NCBI RefSeq assembly: GCF_030272705.1
Contig: NZ_JARFYM010000029.1
Span: forward strand, 24,503 to 88,502
Direction of reading: 5' to 3'
DNA length: 64,000 nt
From: Rhizobium mayense
Lineage (GTDB): Bacteria; Pseudomonadota; Alphaproteobacteria; Rhizobiales; Rhizobiaceae
Below are positions 16,768 through 25,625 of this stretch, piece after piece; positions within the stretch are counted from its first letter, which is position 1, and every line of letters starts with the position of its first letter. The notes under the pieces are model-generated. The model saw only the letters and a program-made list of their open reading frames with translations. It was not told the origin of the DNA and ran no database searches. The position numbers were made by a program, and so were the translations under genes.

Positions 16768-18276
16768 TCAACTGCTGCCCACGTAGAGTGTCGAACCGTT
16801 GACGTATGAAGCATCTGGCGAAGCCAGGAAGAATGCTGCGTTAGCCACGCCTTCGGACTGTGCCACCATCTCGCCGATCGGGTCGCGGCGGCTGATCGCA
16901 TCCTGTGCAACATCAGGTGTGTGAATAAAGCCAAGTGCGATCGTGGCTGTCCGAATGCCAACCGGTCCGAGTTCGGCAGCCATGCAGCGGGTCAGCATTT
17001 CTAACCCCGCTTTTGATGCACCATATGCATGGCGTTGGGCAATCGTCAGGGAGCGGTCGATTGACCCGATATTCAGGATCACCCCGCCGGGCCGCATCAT
17101 CTTGATTGCCTCACGCGCGCAGGCGAAGGCACCGGTGAGATTGACATCAATGACGTGTGCGATCTCGGCAGGCGTTTGCTCAACTCCCGACGCGCAACTA
17201 GCGGGCCAAGCTGCGCCGTTGATGAGGACCTCCAGCCGCCCGAACCGCTCGCGCAGATCGTCGAAGAGCGCAACCACCTCCGCTTCGATGGTGACGTCCA
17301 CGGATTTGCCCATGTGCTCGCCACCGAGAGAGTTTGCGAACTGCGCCGCGGCGTCCCCGTTTTTGTCGGCAATTACGATGGTATCGCCGTTTGCTCTAAA
17401 GCGGCGAATGATGGCTGCACCTATGCTGGTTGCTCCGCCTGTGACGAGGACGATCCGCCTGTCGCTCTGTTCTGGCGGACGCAAGAGTTCGGCTCGTGGT
17501 GTGCCGCTGACGCGCGGGTGTGCGCGGCCGGGCTGGTTGAAGGACATCCAACCCCCATCAATTGTCAGCACCGTGCCGTTGATAGAATGCGCGTCCGCAC
17601 TGGCGAGAAACAGCACGACTCGGGCAATTTCCTCCGGACGCGCCATGCGCCCCATCGGCACGCGGCTGCGAACCGCCGCTAAGTTCGTCTGGCCCGCGCA
17701 TTCCAATTGTGCGACCATCGGCGTGCGTACATATCCCGGCGCCACTGCCGTCACGCGGATGCCAAGAGAAGCCAACTCGCAGGCGAGCGATTTCGTAATC
17801 GAGATAAGGCCCGCTTTCGAAGCTGCATAGGCGTTGCGTTTCGGATTGCCAAGCATGCCCGCCATCGAGGCAACATTGATGATAGATGCACCTGGCCGCA
17901 TCCGCCGCGCGGCTTCGCGAGCCATGACGAAAGGCCCGATGAGATTTACCGCCAATGCACGTCGGAAGGCGTCGATGCCGGTGTCGGCAGTCGCAGCCAT
18001 ACTGGGTCCTATCCCCGCATTGTTGACGAGAACGTCGATCTGGTCGAACTGCGCGTCGATCCTCTCATAAAGGGCAAGGATGTCTTCTTCCCGCGAGACA
18101 TCGAATTCAAGTCCAATATGCACTGGATCGAGAGCCCGAACCAGTTCAAGCACGCCGCTGCCCGGGAGATCCGCGGCAACGACAATGTCTCCTGCAGCGA
18201 CATGGGCATCGACCAAGGCGCGGCCGATCCCGCCTGCGGCGCCTGTAATGATGACGACGCGTCCTTGCCGTTTCAT
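16768..18276 (-). CDS. Tandem short-chain dehydrogenase/reductase
   Basis: 502 aa with two complete SDR domains in one chain. Domain 1 (about 1-245): GAAGGIGRA cofactor loop, NNAGIG, and the YAASK catalytic pair. Domain 2 (about 265-502): TGGATSIGAA loop, NGAAWPA in the NNAG position, and YGASK. Both keep Tyr and Lys; domain 1 has Ser in NVASMAG and domain 2 in NIGSIDR. Two active NAD(P)-dependent sites are therefore likely, acting on an alcohol or ketone. I recall a similar double-SDR protein (y4vI) on the NGR234 symbiotic plasmid. Second gene behind the NifA/sigma-54 promoter at 19341. Confidence 0.88.
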   Translation of the reverse strand: MKRQGRVVIITGAAGGIGRALVDAHVAAGDIVVAADLPGSGVLELVRALDPVHIGLEFDVSREEDILALYERIDAQFDQIDVLVNNAGIGPSMAATADTGIDAFRRALAVNLIGPFVMAREAARRMRPGASIINVASMAGMLGNPKRNAYAASKAGLISITKSLACELASLGIRVTAVAPGYVRTPMVAQLECAGQTNLAAVRSRVPMGRMARPEEIARVVLFLASADAHSINGTVLTIDGGWMSFNQPGRAHPRVSGTPRAELLRPPEQSDRRIVLVTGGATSIGAAIIRRFRANGDTIVIADKNGDAAAQFANSLGGEHMGKSVDVTIEAEVVALFDDLRERFGRLEVLINGAAWPASCASGVEQTPAEIAHVIDVNLTGAFACAREAIKMMRPGGVILNIGSIDRSLTIAQRHAYGASKAGLEMLTRCMAAELGPVGIRTATIALGFIHTPDVAQDAISRRDPIGEMVAQSEGVANAAFFLASPDASYVNGSTLYVGSS

Positions 18277-18425
18277 GAGAATTCTCCTGACCTTTTACCG
18301 GTCCATGTGTGCCGGACAATCACCCACGACATGGCAGTAGACAGAATGGTCACGTGATTTCCGTCCCGTCGCCGACCAAGATCTGCCCCCCAACACAAGG
18401 CATTTGAGCCATATGGATCACACCT

Positions 18426-18959
18426 TCATGTTTCTGAACGACGTTTCCCGAGCGCATAGACCGGATCGGTCGGATAGGATGCTCCGATCGGCTGCCGGAG
18501 ACCGAAGCGCTCCACCTCGGAGGTCGCCGGCGCGGTCTGCTCCTCGACCCAATCGTAGACAACGGTCCGCCCGGCAATGCGCCACTCCCCGTCCCGTTTC
18601 TGAAACAGGTCGCAATAGCGGCCGCACAAGAGGACCTGACGTTCCGTCCTCGCGCCGTCCGGTCCGCGTTGCAGCGCAGTGAAGTAACTTTCGACGGCAG
18701 TCGTAGCCGGATCGATGAACTCGATCAGGACATTGGTGATCTGGTGAAAATTGCGCGGTTCGGTCTTAAAGACGCTCAGTGCGAACTCGATGAAACCCTC
18801 GGCCGAGCCGGAATAGGCTCCGTGATGATCATGCGCATCGGGCCAGTAGGCACTCCGCAGCGCCGCCTCATCGGCCCGATCTATCCCGCGGCAGTATCGG
18901 TACAGGCAGTCGCGGATCGCCTCGCGATCAAGTAATTCGGTAATTTGTTCGTGGAACAT
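18426..18959 (-). CDS. SnoaL-like (NTF2-fold) protein
   Basis: 177 aa with the signature of SnoaL_4-type NTF2 proteins: LLDREAIRDCLYRYCRGIDR at residues 8-27, then YWPDAHDHHGAYSG, HQITNVLIEF and DGEWRIAGRTVVYDW. Members act as cyclases, dehydratases or ring-hydroxylating beta-like subunits. The open frame extends to 19289, but similarity begins at the ATG at 18959; the ribosome site is weak. First recognisable gene behind the minus-strand sigma-54 promoter, after a leader of about 370 bases. Role in the pathway is inferred only from company with SDR and monooxygenase genes. Confidence 0.78.
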   Translation of the reverse strand: MFHEQITELLDREAIRDCLYRYCRGIDRADEAALRSAYWPDAHDHHGAYSGSAEGFIEFALSVFKTEPRNFHQITNVLIEFIDPATTAVESYFTALQRGPDGARTERQVLLCGRYCDLFQKRDGEWRIAGRTVVYDWVEEQTAPATSEVERFGLRQPIGASYPTDPVYALGKRRSET

Positions 18960-19340
18960 CGCTTTGTCGCAAATTCTAAGGTTGGAAGAGGCGTTTTCGC
19001 GCATCGAGTAACGCGGCAATGATTCCAGGATGTTCGCGGCCGGTGGACGATCGAAGACGCACCGCATCTTGACCCTCAATCGCGGCGAGGTGGTACGATA
19101 ACACGTTTCCCGACCATCAGGCCCTCGTCCGGCTAGAAGTCCTGTGGCGGCGATCGGCCGACGTTGACCGTTATACGGGTGGCGGCACGACAGACCGATC
19201 GGTCCTCTGGTTTCCATTGATTTTCTTCTTCGACAAAATGCAATCTGACGATTTGATACGGCGCCTACCTCCTCCCAACTGACGGTCATCCAATAAACGA
19301 TCGCCGGCCAGCAGCTTTCGCCGTTACAACGCTGAACAGC

Positions 19341-19356
19341 ATCAAAAACCGTGCCA
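19341..19356 (-). promoter_or_regulatory. Sigma-54 promoter of the SnoaL-SDR-monooxygenase set
   Basis: Minus strand TGGCAC, five bases (GGTTT), TTGAT. One -12 mismatch. Lies 90 bases from the TGT-N10-ACA site. Confidence 0.78.
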
Positions 19357-19444
19357 ACTCGACCAGCGTAGCCGAAGAGACGATTTCCGTGTGTGGTTTC
19401 AAGCCATTAAGGGAATGCAAACTAGATTGACTTAACAAAGCCTC

Positions 19445-19460
19445 TGTCGCCTATCCGACA
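19445..19460. promoter_or_regulatory. NifA upstream activator site, shared
   Basis: Exact TGT-N10-ACA (TGT CGCCTATCCG ACA) between two divergent sigma-54 promoters. Nearly the same core as the site at 36489. Confidence 0.8.
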
Positions 19461-19588
19461 AATTGGACAATGCTTGCGCGTTTAATCTGCGTGACGCGCT
19501 TTTATCGGCTTCTGCGACCTTTCGCTGCCTGCGGCTTTAACTCATGGAGAAACACGGAGAAAATCCTTGCGAACTCGTCCTGCATAGT

Positions 19589-19604
19589 TGGCACGGTTTT
19601 TGAT
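19589..19604 (+). promoter_or_regulatory. Sigma-54 promoter toward the amino-acid-kinase-like gene
   Basis: TGGCAC, GGTTT, TTGAT on plus, identical to the minus promoter 245 bases away. Confidence 0.78.
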
Positions 19605-19881
19605 GCTGTTCAATCGCGACGCAAAGTATGCTGCCGACACATGTTCCTGTTGCTGGATGTCCAGTTAACGAAGCGCAGGGATGTTGGAAGTCAACAACTA
19701 AATGGACAGGCATGGTCGCTTGAGCTTCCTAGCAAATATGAAAGGTCGTCGCCACGTCGAGATTTCTCCAGCAGCGTTCAGTGGAAATCTGCGTGGAACA
19801 TGATGGAAGAGCGACTTTTTGAGCGTGACGAAGCTTCTCGGCATAATGATCAACGCGACCGGGTTTGTTCCGCAAAGTGAC

Positions 19882-19980
19882 ATGGAAATGAAGCAATCGA
19901 ACGCTGCCTCTTTCCAGAAAATCTCAGATGCGCGTCGGAATCTGTCTTCGGAAATCCCCGCAGATGTCGATATGGCTTAA
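19882..19980 (+). CDS. Candidate 32-residue peptide ahead of the kinase gene
   Basis: An ATG frame ending 24 bases before the kinase start. The product includes SFQKISDARRNLSSEIPADV, soluble and helical-looking. The ribosome site is weak (AAAGTGA). Other short frames lie in the same leader, so this may be chance; it is listed because it is the closest first gene to the promoter at 19589 with a sensible composition. Confidence 0.3.
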   Translation: MEMKQSNAASFQKISDARRNLSSEIPADVDMA

Positions 19981-20004
19981 GCAGCGGGAGGGGAGCTTCA
20001 GAAC

Positions 20005-20715
20005 ATGTTCGCCGAAAGTTTTCCCTCACACGACTTTTCGATCGTTGTCGAATTCGGCGGAAGCCTGATGCATGATCTGTCGGTATGTAGGGCGGCTGTC
20101 GCGGAGCTCGAGCGCTTGGTCCAGCGTGGCGATCGAATTTTGGTGGTCCCTGGCAGAGGCTTTCAGGACAAAGCCATTGAGGCTGCTGACACAGCATATG
20201 CTCCGGCGCCGTTTGCGGCCCCTCACGCCTGCGCTCTCGCTCAAGATCAGACGGGATATTTGCTGGCGCATCGTGCTTTCTCTCCTAATCTTGTTCCATC
20301 CGCGACGTTGGGCGAATGCCGGAGCCTGGCAAAGGTTGGCAAAATTCCAGTTCTGCTTCCGTCACACATGCTCTTCGCGATGGATCCGGCTATTTGGAGT
20401 TGGGACATTACGTCCGATGCTGTTGCCGCATGGATTGCTTGGGTAACGAACGCTCCTCTATTGGCAATGCTGACCGATGTGGACGGTATCTATCGCGACG
20501 CGGCAACTCATGATCCCGAAGCGCTCATAAAAGAGATTGATGCCCATGATCTAGCTGAGCTTGGTCATACGTCAATCGATGCTTGTGCGGCCCATTTCAT
20601 GTCGTTGCGAGGTGCCTCGGGGATCATTATCAACGGTGCGCATCCAAACCGGCTCCGTGATTGGACCGACGGAAAGCATGTGAGAGCAACCCACATCACC
20701 ACATTTCGCCGCTAA
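20005..20715 (+). CDS. Amino-acid-kinase-fold protein (MfnE/molybdenum-storage-like)
   Basis: 236 aa with the aspartate/glutamate/uridylate kinase fold. The phosphate-binding Gly loop is in VVEFGGSLMHD near the N-terminus; a second Gly loop is VVPGRGFQDKA; and NAPLLAMLTDVDGIY matches the nucleotide-site Asp region. The DQTGYLLAH segment resembles MfnE-type kinases of methanogens and methylotrophs, and the same superfamily includes molybdenum storage proteins of diazotrophs. Start at 20005 follows GGGAGGGGAG. Behind a sigma-54 promoter, so bacteroid expression is expected. Either a small-molecule kinase acting with the divergent oxidoreductase genes or a storage-type protein; not decidable here. 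Confidence 0.7.
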   Translation: MFAESFPSHDFSIVVEFGGSLMHDLSVCRAAVAELERLVQRGDRILVVPGRGFQDKAIEAADTAYAPAPFAAPHACALAQDQTGYLLAHRAFSPNLVPSATLGECRSLAKVGKIPVLLPSHMLFAMDPAIWSWDITSDAVAAWIAWVTNAPLLAMLTDVDGIYRDAATHDPEALIKEIDAHDLAELGHTSIDACAAHFMSLRGASGIIINGAHPNRLRDWTDGKHVRATHITTFRR

Positions 20716-20822
20716 GAAAGACCGCATCAAATTCGGTTAACGACATTGCCGAATTCAAATCGCATTACCCTAATCATTGTAGCTGCCCCTTGCAGAGCGT
20801 TCTTTGATGGTAACGTCATCAA

Positions 20823-21540
20823 TCACAGCAATGGAGGCTCCGGATCCTCGATTGGATCGATGATGTCGGGCCTATCGTTTTTCGGCGAACCTACGTCCTT
20901 GCCGATTGGCCACATTGTCATCAGCTCGCTCGGGAACGGTCTCATCAAGTCGTAGGGATCGGGCTCCGGCGACAGCCAACGCTCGTAGTCTTGCCGATGC
21001 AATATGACCGGCATGCGGTCATGAATGGCCGCCATCATCTCATTTGCCTCACAGGTGATGATGGCGAAGGTCTTTCGATCAAGACCGATGTCGGGATCGC
21101 GTCGGCTCGACCAGATCCCGGCAAGGGCAAATGGCTCGCCCGACTTCATGGCGATGGCATAGGGTTTTTTGTTCTTGCCGGTTCCGAAGATGTCCTTCCA
21201 TTCGAAGAATCCGTTGATCGGCACGAGACAGCGCTTCGATTTATACGATTGCTTGAACATGCCACTGGTCGATATGCCTTCGGACCTGGATCATCGGCCG
21301 AATCGTGCCGTCATCCTTCGCCCAAGCTGGAATAAAGCCCCATCGGGCAGTGGCAAACACCGGCCCCATAACATCGGGTTCCTGCACGATCTCGCGAATG
21401 ATGATTGGATAATTTTGCTGCGGGGCCCCGTTGTAACGCGGGAAACTGTTAGACAGCGGCTCAACATCTCCGGGATCTGCGAAGGCGAAGTTGGCGAGTA
21501 GTTCGCGTAGTGACGATCGGATGTATACGCGTCCGCACAT
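20823..21540 (-). pseudogene. SRAP (YedK/HMCES) family gene split by a frameshift
   Basis: SRAP proteins crosslink to abasic sites in single-stranded DNA through Cys2. The 5' part (from 21540) begins MCGRVYIRSS with the essential MCGR and continues to RWGFIPAWAKDDGTIRPMIQ; the 3' part resumes in another frame as TSGMFKQSYKSKRCLVPING, FFEWK and, later, the family HDRMPVIL block. The shift lies at about 21280-21292 (CAG GTC CGA versus AGG TCC GAA). The intact sum would be about 235 aa, normal. It may be a genuine mutation or a base-call error. Confidence 0.75.
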
Positions 21541-21542
21541 GA

Positions 21543-22089
21543 TTAGGCTGCCGTCCTTCCGTTCAGTCGCATGATCGCTTCATAGCATTTTTCTGCGCGA
21601 CAGGCTGTCTCTCTGGCACTCCACTCCCATCCTGCCGATGGACATCCGCAATCGGGTCGCTCAAGCGGTACAGTTCCACAAGCCAAAACCATTTCGCGGA
21701 CTGCGGTATAGTCGAGCCGGAATACGCACCCGAGACATGTGGCACAGTCGTAGCCCACAATATCGTCACCTTTTTCTCCCGCCCAGGTGTGCCGCCATTT
21801 GTAGCGTGGCTTCTCATCCCCCTTTATGCATTCGCGCGCCGTCCAGCCGTTGGTCTCTGTGGCCCGCGGCGGCTCCTCCCGCTCGATTTCTGTCACTGTA
21901 TAAGCGTCCAGAATCGCATCTCGGGCTTGAATAGCGATTTCATCCTTCAAAGTTTCGCGTTCTTCCGTGGCGATTTGACTCAGCCAGCTTAGGCTTGAAC
22001 GCCTGGTCCACGATCCAACGCACCTCATATTCGGACCAGGACAAACAGTCCTGGTCACCTGACTTGATTAAATCAAGCATATATTGCAT
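21543..22089 (-). pseudogene. Unknown protein, apparently frameshifted
   Basis: The upstream frame runs MQYMLDLIKSGDQDCLSWSE, then VRWIVDQAFKPK; the downstream frame continues LSQIATEERETLKDEIAIQA and ends 150 codons later in a Cys-rich part (YDCATCLGCVFRLDY, RPDCGCPSAGW). They join near 21985 with one base shift. Each part alone has coding character, so one gene of about 180 codons is likely. No family is recognised. Confidence 0.4.
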
Positions 22090-22312
22090 AGGAGTGCGCC
22101 CTCTGCTCAAAGCAATCGTCCGCATCGAGATCATTATCAATATATTTCTCGATATATTCCTTATTTGATCTTTCTAGTTCCTTGTTTTTACGGTGACGTA
22201 CCGGTTGCCATGTTGTTATTACGGAATATACGAAAAATATAATTCAATCATCCATTGCCTTTCTTCAAAGAAGCGTTCAGCTTTAGCTCTAGCTTCATGA
22301 AGGAGGAGTGAC

Positions 22313-23224
22313 ATGAATCAGGCAGCTCTAATAGCTGGGCCGATCGGTCCGATCGAGAACCCAACGACGATGCTCCGTGATCTCGTTTGCTCCGCCAAGC
22401 TGTCGTTCCTTATGGAAGCTCATGACGGACTTTCTGCGGCGATCGTCAAGCAGGCTGGCTTTAAGGGACTTTGGGCATCCGGATTTTCGATCTCTTCGGC
22501 ATTAGGCTATCGCGATGCCAACGAGGCGAGTTGGACCGAGGTTGTCGACGTGGTGGAGCGGATGGCCGACGCCAGTGGACTGCCGATCCTGGTTGACGGC
22601 GAGTCTGGATTCGGCAATTTCAACAACGCCCGTCTATTGGCGATAAAGCTCTTGCAGCACGGCGCCGCCGGCGTCTGCCTTGAAGACAAGCTTTTCCCGA
22701 AGAGAAACAGTTTCGTTGGAGACCGTCACCCGCTCGTAGATATCGATGAGTTTTGCGGCCGCCTTAGAGCAGTCAAGGACACCACCGGGAACGACCTCGT
22801 GCTCGTCGCTCGCATCGAAGCGCTAATCGCCGGCTACGGTCTAGGTGAGGCGTTGAGGCGCGCGGAGGCCTATGCCGAAGCCGGCGCCGACGCGATCCTG
22901 ATCCATTCGCGCAAAAGCCATGCGAACGAGATTTTCGCTTTTGCGAAACAGTGGCAGAAGCTTCCGATCGTGATCGTGCCGACGAAGTACTACCGTACTC
23001 CAGCCTCGGCATATCGGGATGCGGGCATCTCGACGGTGATATGGGCAAACCATGCAATGCGGGCTGCAGTTGCAGGGATGCGCGCGGTGTGCGGCCGTAT
23101 CGCCACCGAAGAGAGCGTTGCCGGAATTGAGCCGGAAGTCGCCACACTCGAGGAGGTCTTTGACCTCATGGGCTATGAGGAACTGGTATCGGCCGAAGAA
23201 CGCTATCTGCCGAAGCATCTATAG
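22313..23224 (+). CDS. Phosphoenolpyruvate phosphomutase (PEP mutase)
   Basis: Converts PEP to phosphonopyruvate, the entry to nearly all phosphonates. The 303-aa protein has the isocitrate-lyase-superfamily barrel with the mutase-specific EDKLFPKRNS at residues 124-133 (pattern EDK-x5-NS) and the metal-binding LVDGESGFGN at 94-102. The mutase pattern separates it from methylisocitrate lyases. Start follows an excellent AAGGAGG. The neighbour 160 bases downstream is a nucleotidyltransferase; no phosphonopyruvate decarboxylase (ppd) or other second-step enzyme is visible in the window, so the end product is unknown. A decayed paralogue lies at 32281-32848. Confidence 0.9.
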   Translation: MNQAALIAGPIGPIENPTTMLRDLVCSAKLSFLMEAHDGLSAAIVKQAGFKGLWASGFSISSALGYRDANEASWTEVVDVVERMADASGLPILVDGESGFGNFNNARLLAIKLLQHGAAGVCLEDKLFPKRNSFVGDRHPLVDIDEFCGRLRAVKDTTGNDLVLVARIEALIAGYGLGEALRRAEAYAEAGADAILIHSRKSHANEIFAFAKQWQKLPIVIVPTKYYRTPASAYRDAGISTVIWANHAMRAAVAGMRAVCGRIATEESVAGIEPEVATLEEVFDLMGYEELVSAEERYLPKHL

Positions 23225-23385
23225 CCTGGGGTTTCCAGCACTGGATTCGGTAGCCAGCCAGGCTTCGCCTCTCCTATGGGGTATCGACTGATAAACTGGA
23301 GACAGGCCTCACCCGGCTCTTTACGGTTCTGAGCGCCTGGCAATGACGAGATCATGGTACAGGCAGACGGAAGGGAACTACGACG

Positions 23386-24192
23386 ATGAAAAGTGCTCCC
23401 AAGAACGCAGTCATACTTGCCGCAGGTCGTGGATCTCGCCTGCGACCCTTGACAGAACTGACGCCGAAGCCACTCGTCAAAGTCAACGGTACGCCCATTA
23501 TTCACAATGCGCTTCGCAACCTGGAAGCGGCGGGCGTACAGGAAGTCACCATCGTCGTTGGCTACCGCATGGATGCGATCCAGTGCTCCTGCGACAATCG
23601 CTTCGGCAATCTTGAAATTAACTACGTCGAGTCCTCGGTCTTCGACAAGACGGGCACTGCGTATTCCCTCTGGTTGGCACGCGAGAGACTGCTGGCCGGG
23701 GACATCTATCTCCTGGAAGGGGATGTCTTTTTCGAGTTGGAAGCCCTCCGCTATATCGAAATGGGAGAAGCCGAAAACGTTGCTGCGGTCGCACCTTTCG
23801 GCTGGTCGATGGAAGGCTCCGCTGTCGTCCTGGCCGAAAACGGCTATATCACCGAGGTGCGGATGAAACAAACGGGCGCCAATTTGAGCGACGGCTCGCC
23901 GGCGCTATTCAAGACGATGAATCTGATCCGCTTTTCTTGCAACGATCTGCGCGAGACGATCGTCCCTTATCTCGACGACCTCATCGCCGGCGGCGCCGTA
24001 AAGTCCTACACTGAAGAGCTGTTGTCTGATCTGATACGGAACAAGGATCTGCAGATCGCCGCTGCCAGATGTGATGACGTCAGGTGGTGTGAGATCGACA
24101 ATGAGGACGATCTGCGCATTGCTGAGGCAATATTCCTATCCGGAGTTCCGTCAAGGTCGCAATCTTGTCCGCAGATGCCCACGCATCCCTAA
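23386..24192 (+). CDS. Sugar-nucleotidyltransferase-like cytidylyltransferase (PntC/LicC type)
   Basis: 268-aa NTP transferase: LAAGRGSRLRPLTELTPKPL at residues 11-30 is the nucleotide-binding signature, followed by VNGTPIIHNALRNLEAAGVQ, the LLEGDVFFE metal Asp block and CEIDNEDDLRIAE near the end. Next to a PEP mutase, the best reading is a CTP-dependent enzyme activating a phosphonate (for example 2-aminoethylphosphonate, as PntC does) for transfer to a glycan or lipid. Sequence alone cannot prove the substrate; LicC-type phosphocholine activation is the main alternative. Same strand as the mutase; probably one transcript. Confidence 0.8.
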   Translation: MKSAPKNAVILAAGRGSRLRPLTELTPKPLVKVNGTPIIHNALRNLEAAGVQEVTIVVGYRMDAIQCSCDNRFGNLEINYVESSVFDKTGTAYSLWLARERLLAGDIYLLEGDVFFELEALRYIEMGEAENVAAVAPFGWSMEGSAVVLAENGYITEVRMKQTGANLSDGSPALFKTMNLIRFSCNDLRETIVPYLDDLIAGGAVKSYTEELLSDLIRNKDLQIAAARCDDVRWCEIDNEDDLRIAEAIFLSGVPSRSQSCPQMPTHP

Positions 24193-24621
24193 AGCCGCTC
24201 CATTCCCGAGATATCGGTAGCAATTCTAGGAACCCGTCAGCGCTGACGACAGAGAGATCATACGTGCCCGCTGACGCAGGAGCACCAACATGGTGGATTT
24301 CGTCAGGCTTGCCGCAATAGTCGGTGAAGAATACCTTCAAGACTTCTTGCTTGGACAGGACGCCGTTGTGAGTTCTCGTGAGCTTCTGAGAAGGACGGAA
24401 CAGTTCCTCAGGCAACCAGATAGTATGCTGGACCGGCAAGACGAGCCGCAGCTACCAGAAACTGACCTAGCCGACGAGCTTCAAAGGCAAGCGCGCTCCA
24501 GCCGGTCACAATGATCTTTGTTGACGTTGCGGCGCAGTTTTTCGGAATTAGGTAGCAGGACCCACCAGACTCCATCCCACTGAAGGAATAGAAACGGTAC
24601 GATCCCGTGGAGCAGTTGAGC
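24193..24621. other. Stretch without a clear gene
   Basis: A minus-strand frame (24080-24439) and a plus-strand frame (24290-24514) overlap one another; neither has a recognised domain or strong ribosome site. Nothing else was seen. Confidence 0.35.
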
Positions 24622-25021
24622 ATGGCAGTTGTCACAGACGAACTGAAAAGAAAGCGGGCCGAAATCGGCGTTCCTATCGAAGATCTGCGAAAGCAGATTG
24701 CGATTCTTGAGCAGCAGCAGGCTGCGTTCGAGATCGTCGTCCGATCCTACGAGCCGGATTACTCGCCGGAGGCTGTCAACAGCAAGAACTTCGAGCGCCG
24801 CGGTTTCGTGTTCCGTATGCTCCGCCAAGCCGGACGACCAATCACAGCGGCAGATTTTGCTACAGCCTTTGCCCGCGAGAAAGGCCTTGGCGAATACGCC
24901 ATAGCTCGGTCTTATCGGCAACCGCTTATTGCAGATGCTAGATCGGCTCGCCAAGGCTGACCGTGTCCGCCGCGTGAGCAAGGTCGACGGGCAGCGACAT
25001 CTCTTTGAGCTCGCGGCCTAG
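24622..25021 (+). pseudogene. Unknown coiled-coil protein, probable frameshift near its end
   Basis: Starts MAVVTDELKRKRAEIGVPIE and runs through a coiled coil (LRKQIAILEQQQAAFEIVV) and a winged-helix-like part (FRMLRQAGRPITAADFATAF). The frame ends at 24960, but a shift at about 24905-24915 opens a second frame (LLQMLDRLAKADRVRRVSKV, then DGQRHLFELAA) that completes a plausible HTH protein at 25021. A DNA-binding protein is possible. No family is named. Confidence 0.45.
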
Positions 25022-25029
25022 CTGTCCGG

Positions 25030-25620
25030 ACTTCGGCATTCTCCCAGACTAGGTCGGGCGGATGATTGCCCTGCCAGTAGCCGCATAGTTCCCCGAAGTC
25101 GGCCTCGACAGCGCCTTATGGGGCATACCCATAGCTGCAGGCCTTTGTCGACGCGACGGTTGTCCTCACACCAGGCGTTCTCGGCCGCGTACCAGTCGAA
25201 GTAGCGCACCGAGAAACGATGGTGGATGCCGAAATAGGCCCCTTGGATGCGGCTGAAGAAGCTTTCGACATGGTTCGTGTTGACACCGCCCTCGGTCTGG
25301 TATTCCTCGTTGCCGTTGAGCAGGCGCCGTTCCTGCAGACTTCTAGGTCGTCGTAGCTCAAGTGTTCGTCCGCATGCAGAGGCGAATCCTTGCGTATATG
25401 CTGGCGCACCATGTGCCTGGCTCGTCGGGATCCTCGGTGCTCGCGCTCCCGATCGACCGTCGAATTTAATTCTCGCCATGCCGCTTCGACGTGTTTGGCG
25501 CCAAGCTTTAGGCCGATCTGCAGGAAGCGCTCCGCCTGAAAATCGAGATCGTCGATCACAAAGCCATTCGTTGCAGCGAAAAACTCCTGTAGCATCCATC
25601 CGTTGCAAGGGAACGGGGGC
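25030..25620 (-). mobile_element. IS1595-family transposase remnant
   Basis: Two minus-strand frames together carry the C-terminal half of an ISXO2-like DDE transposase: LHADEHLSYDDLEV in one frame, then GGVNTNHVESFFSRIQGAYF and HHRFSVRYFDWYAAENAWCE in the other. The frame change and the absence of an N-terminal part show decay. No terminal inverted repeats were recognised. It abuts the start of the DUF4236 gene. Confidence 0.65.
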
Positions 25621-25625
25621 GTCGG

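Larger units (their letters stand above)
19333..19612. repeat. Perfect 27-bp inverted repeat carrying two divergent sigma-54 promoters
   Basis: Left arm 19333-19359 and right arm 19586-19612 are exact reverse complements over 27 bases. Each arm contains TGGCAC-N5-TTGAT facing outward. The 226 bases between hold one NifA-type site at 19445. Identity of the arms beyond the promoter core indicates recent duplication/inversion or gene conversion. Confidence 0.85.

Noticed and set aside
19470..19880. 136-codon plus frame over the sigma-54 promoter
   Set aside because: It would start upstream of the promoter and has no domain; the promoter geometry argues against it.
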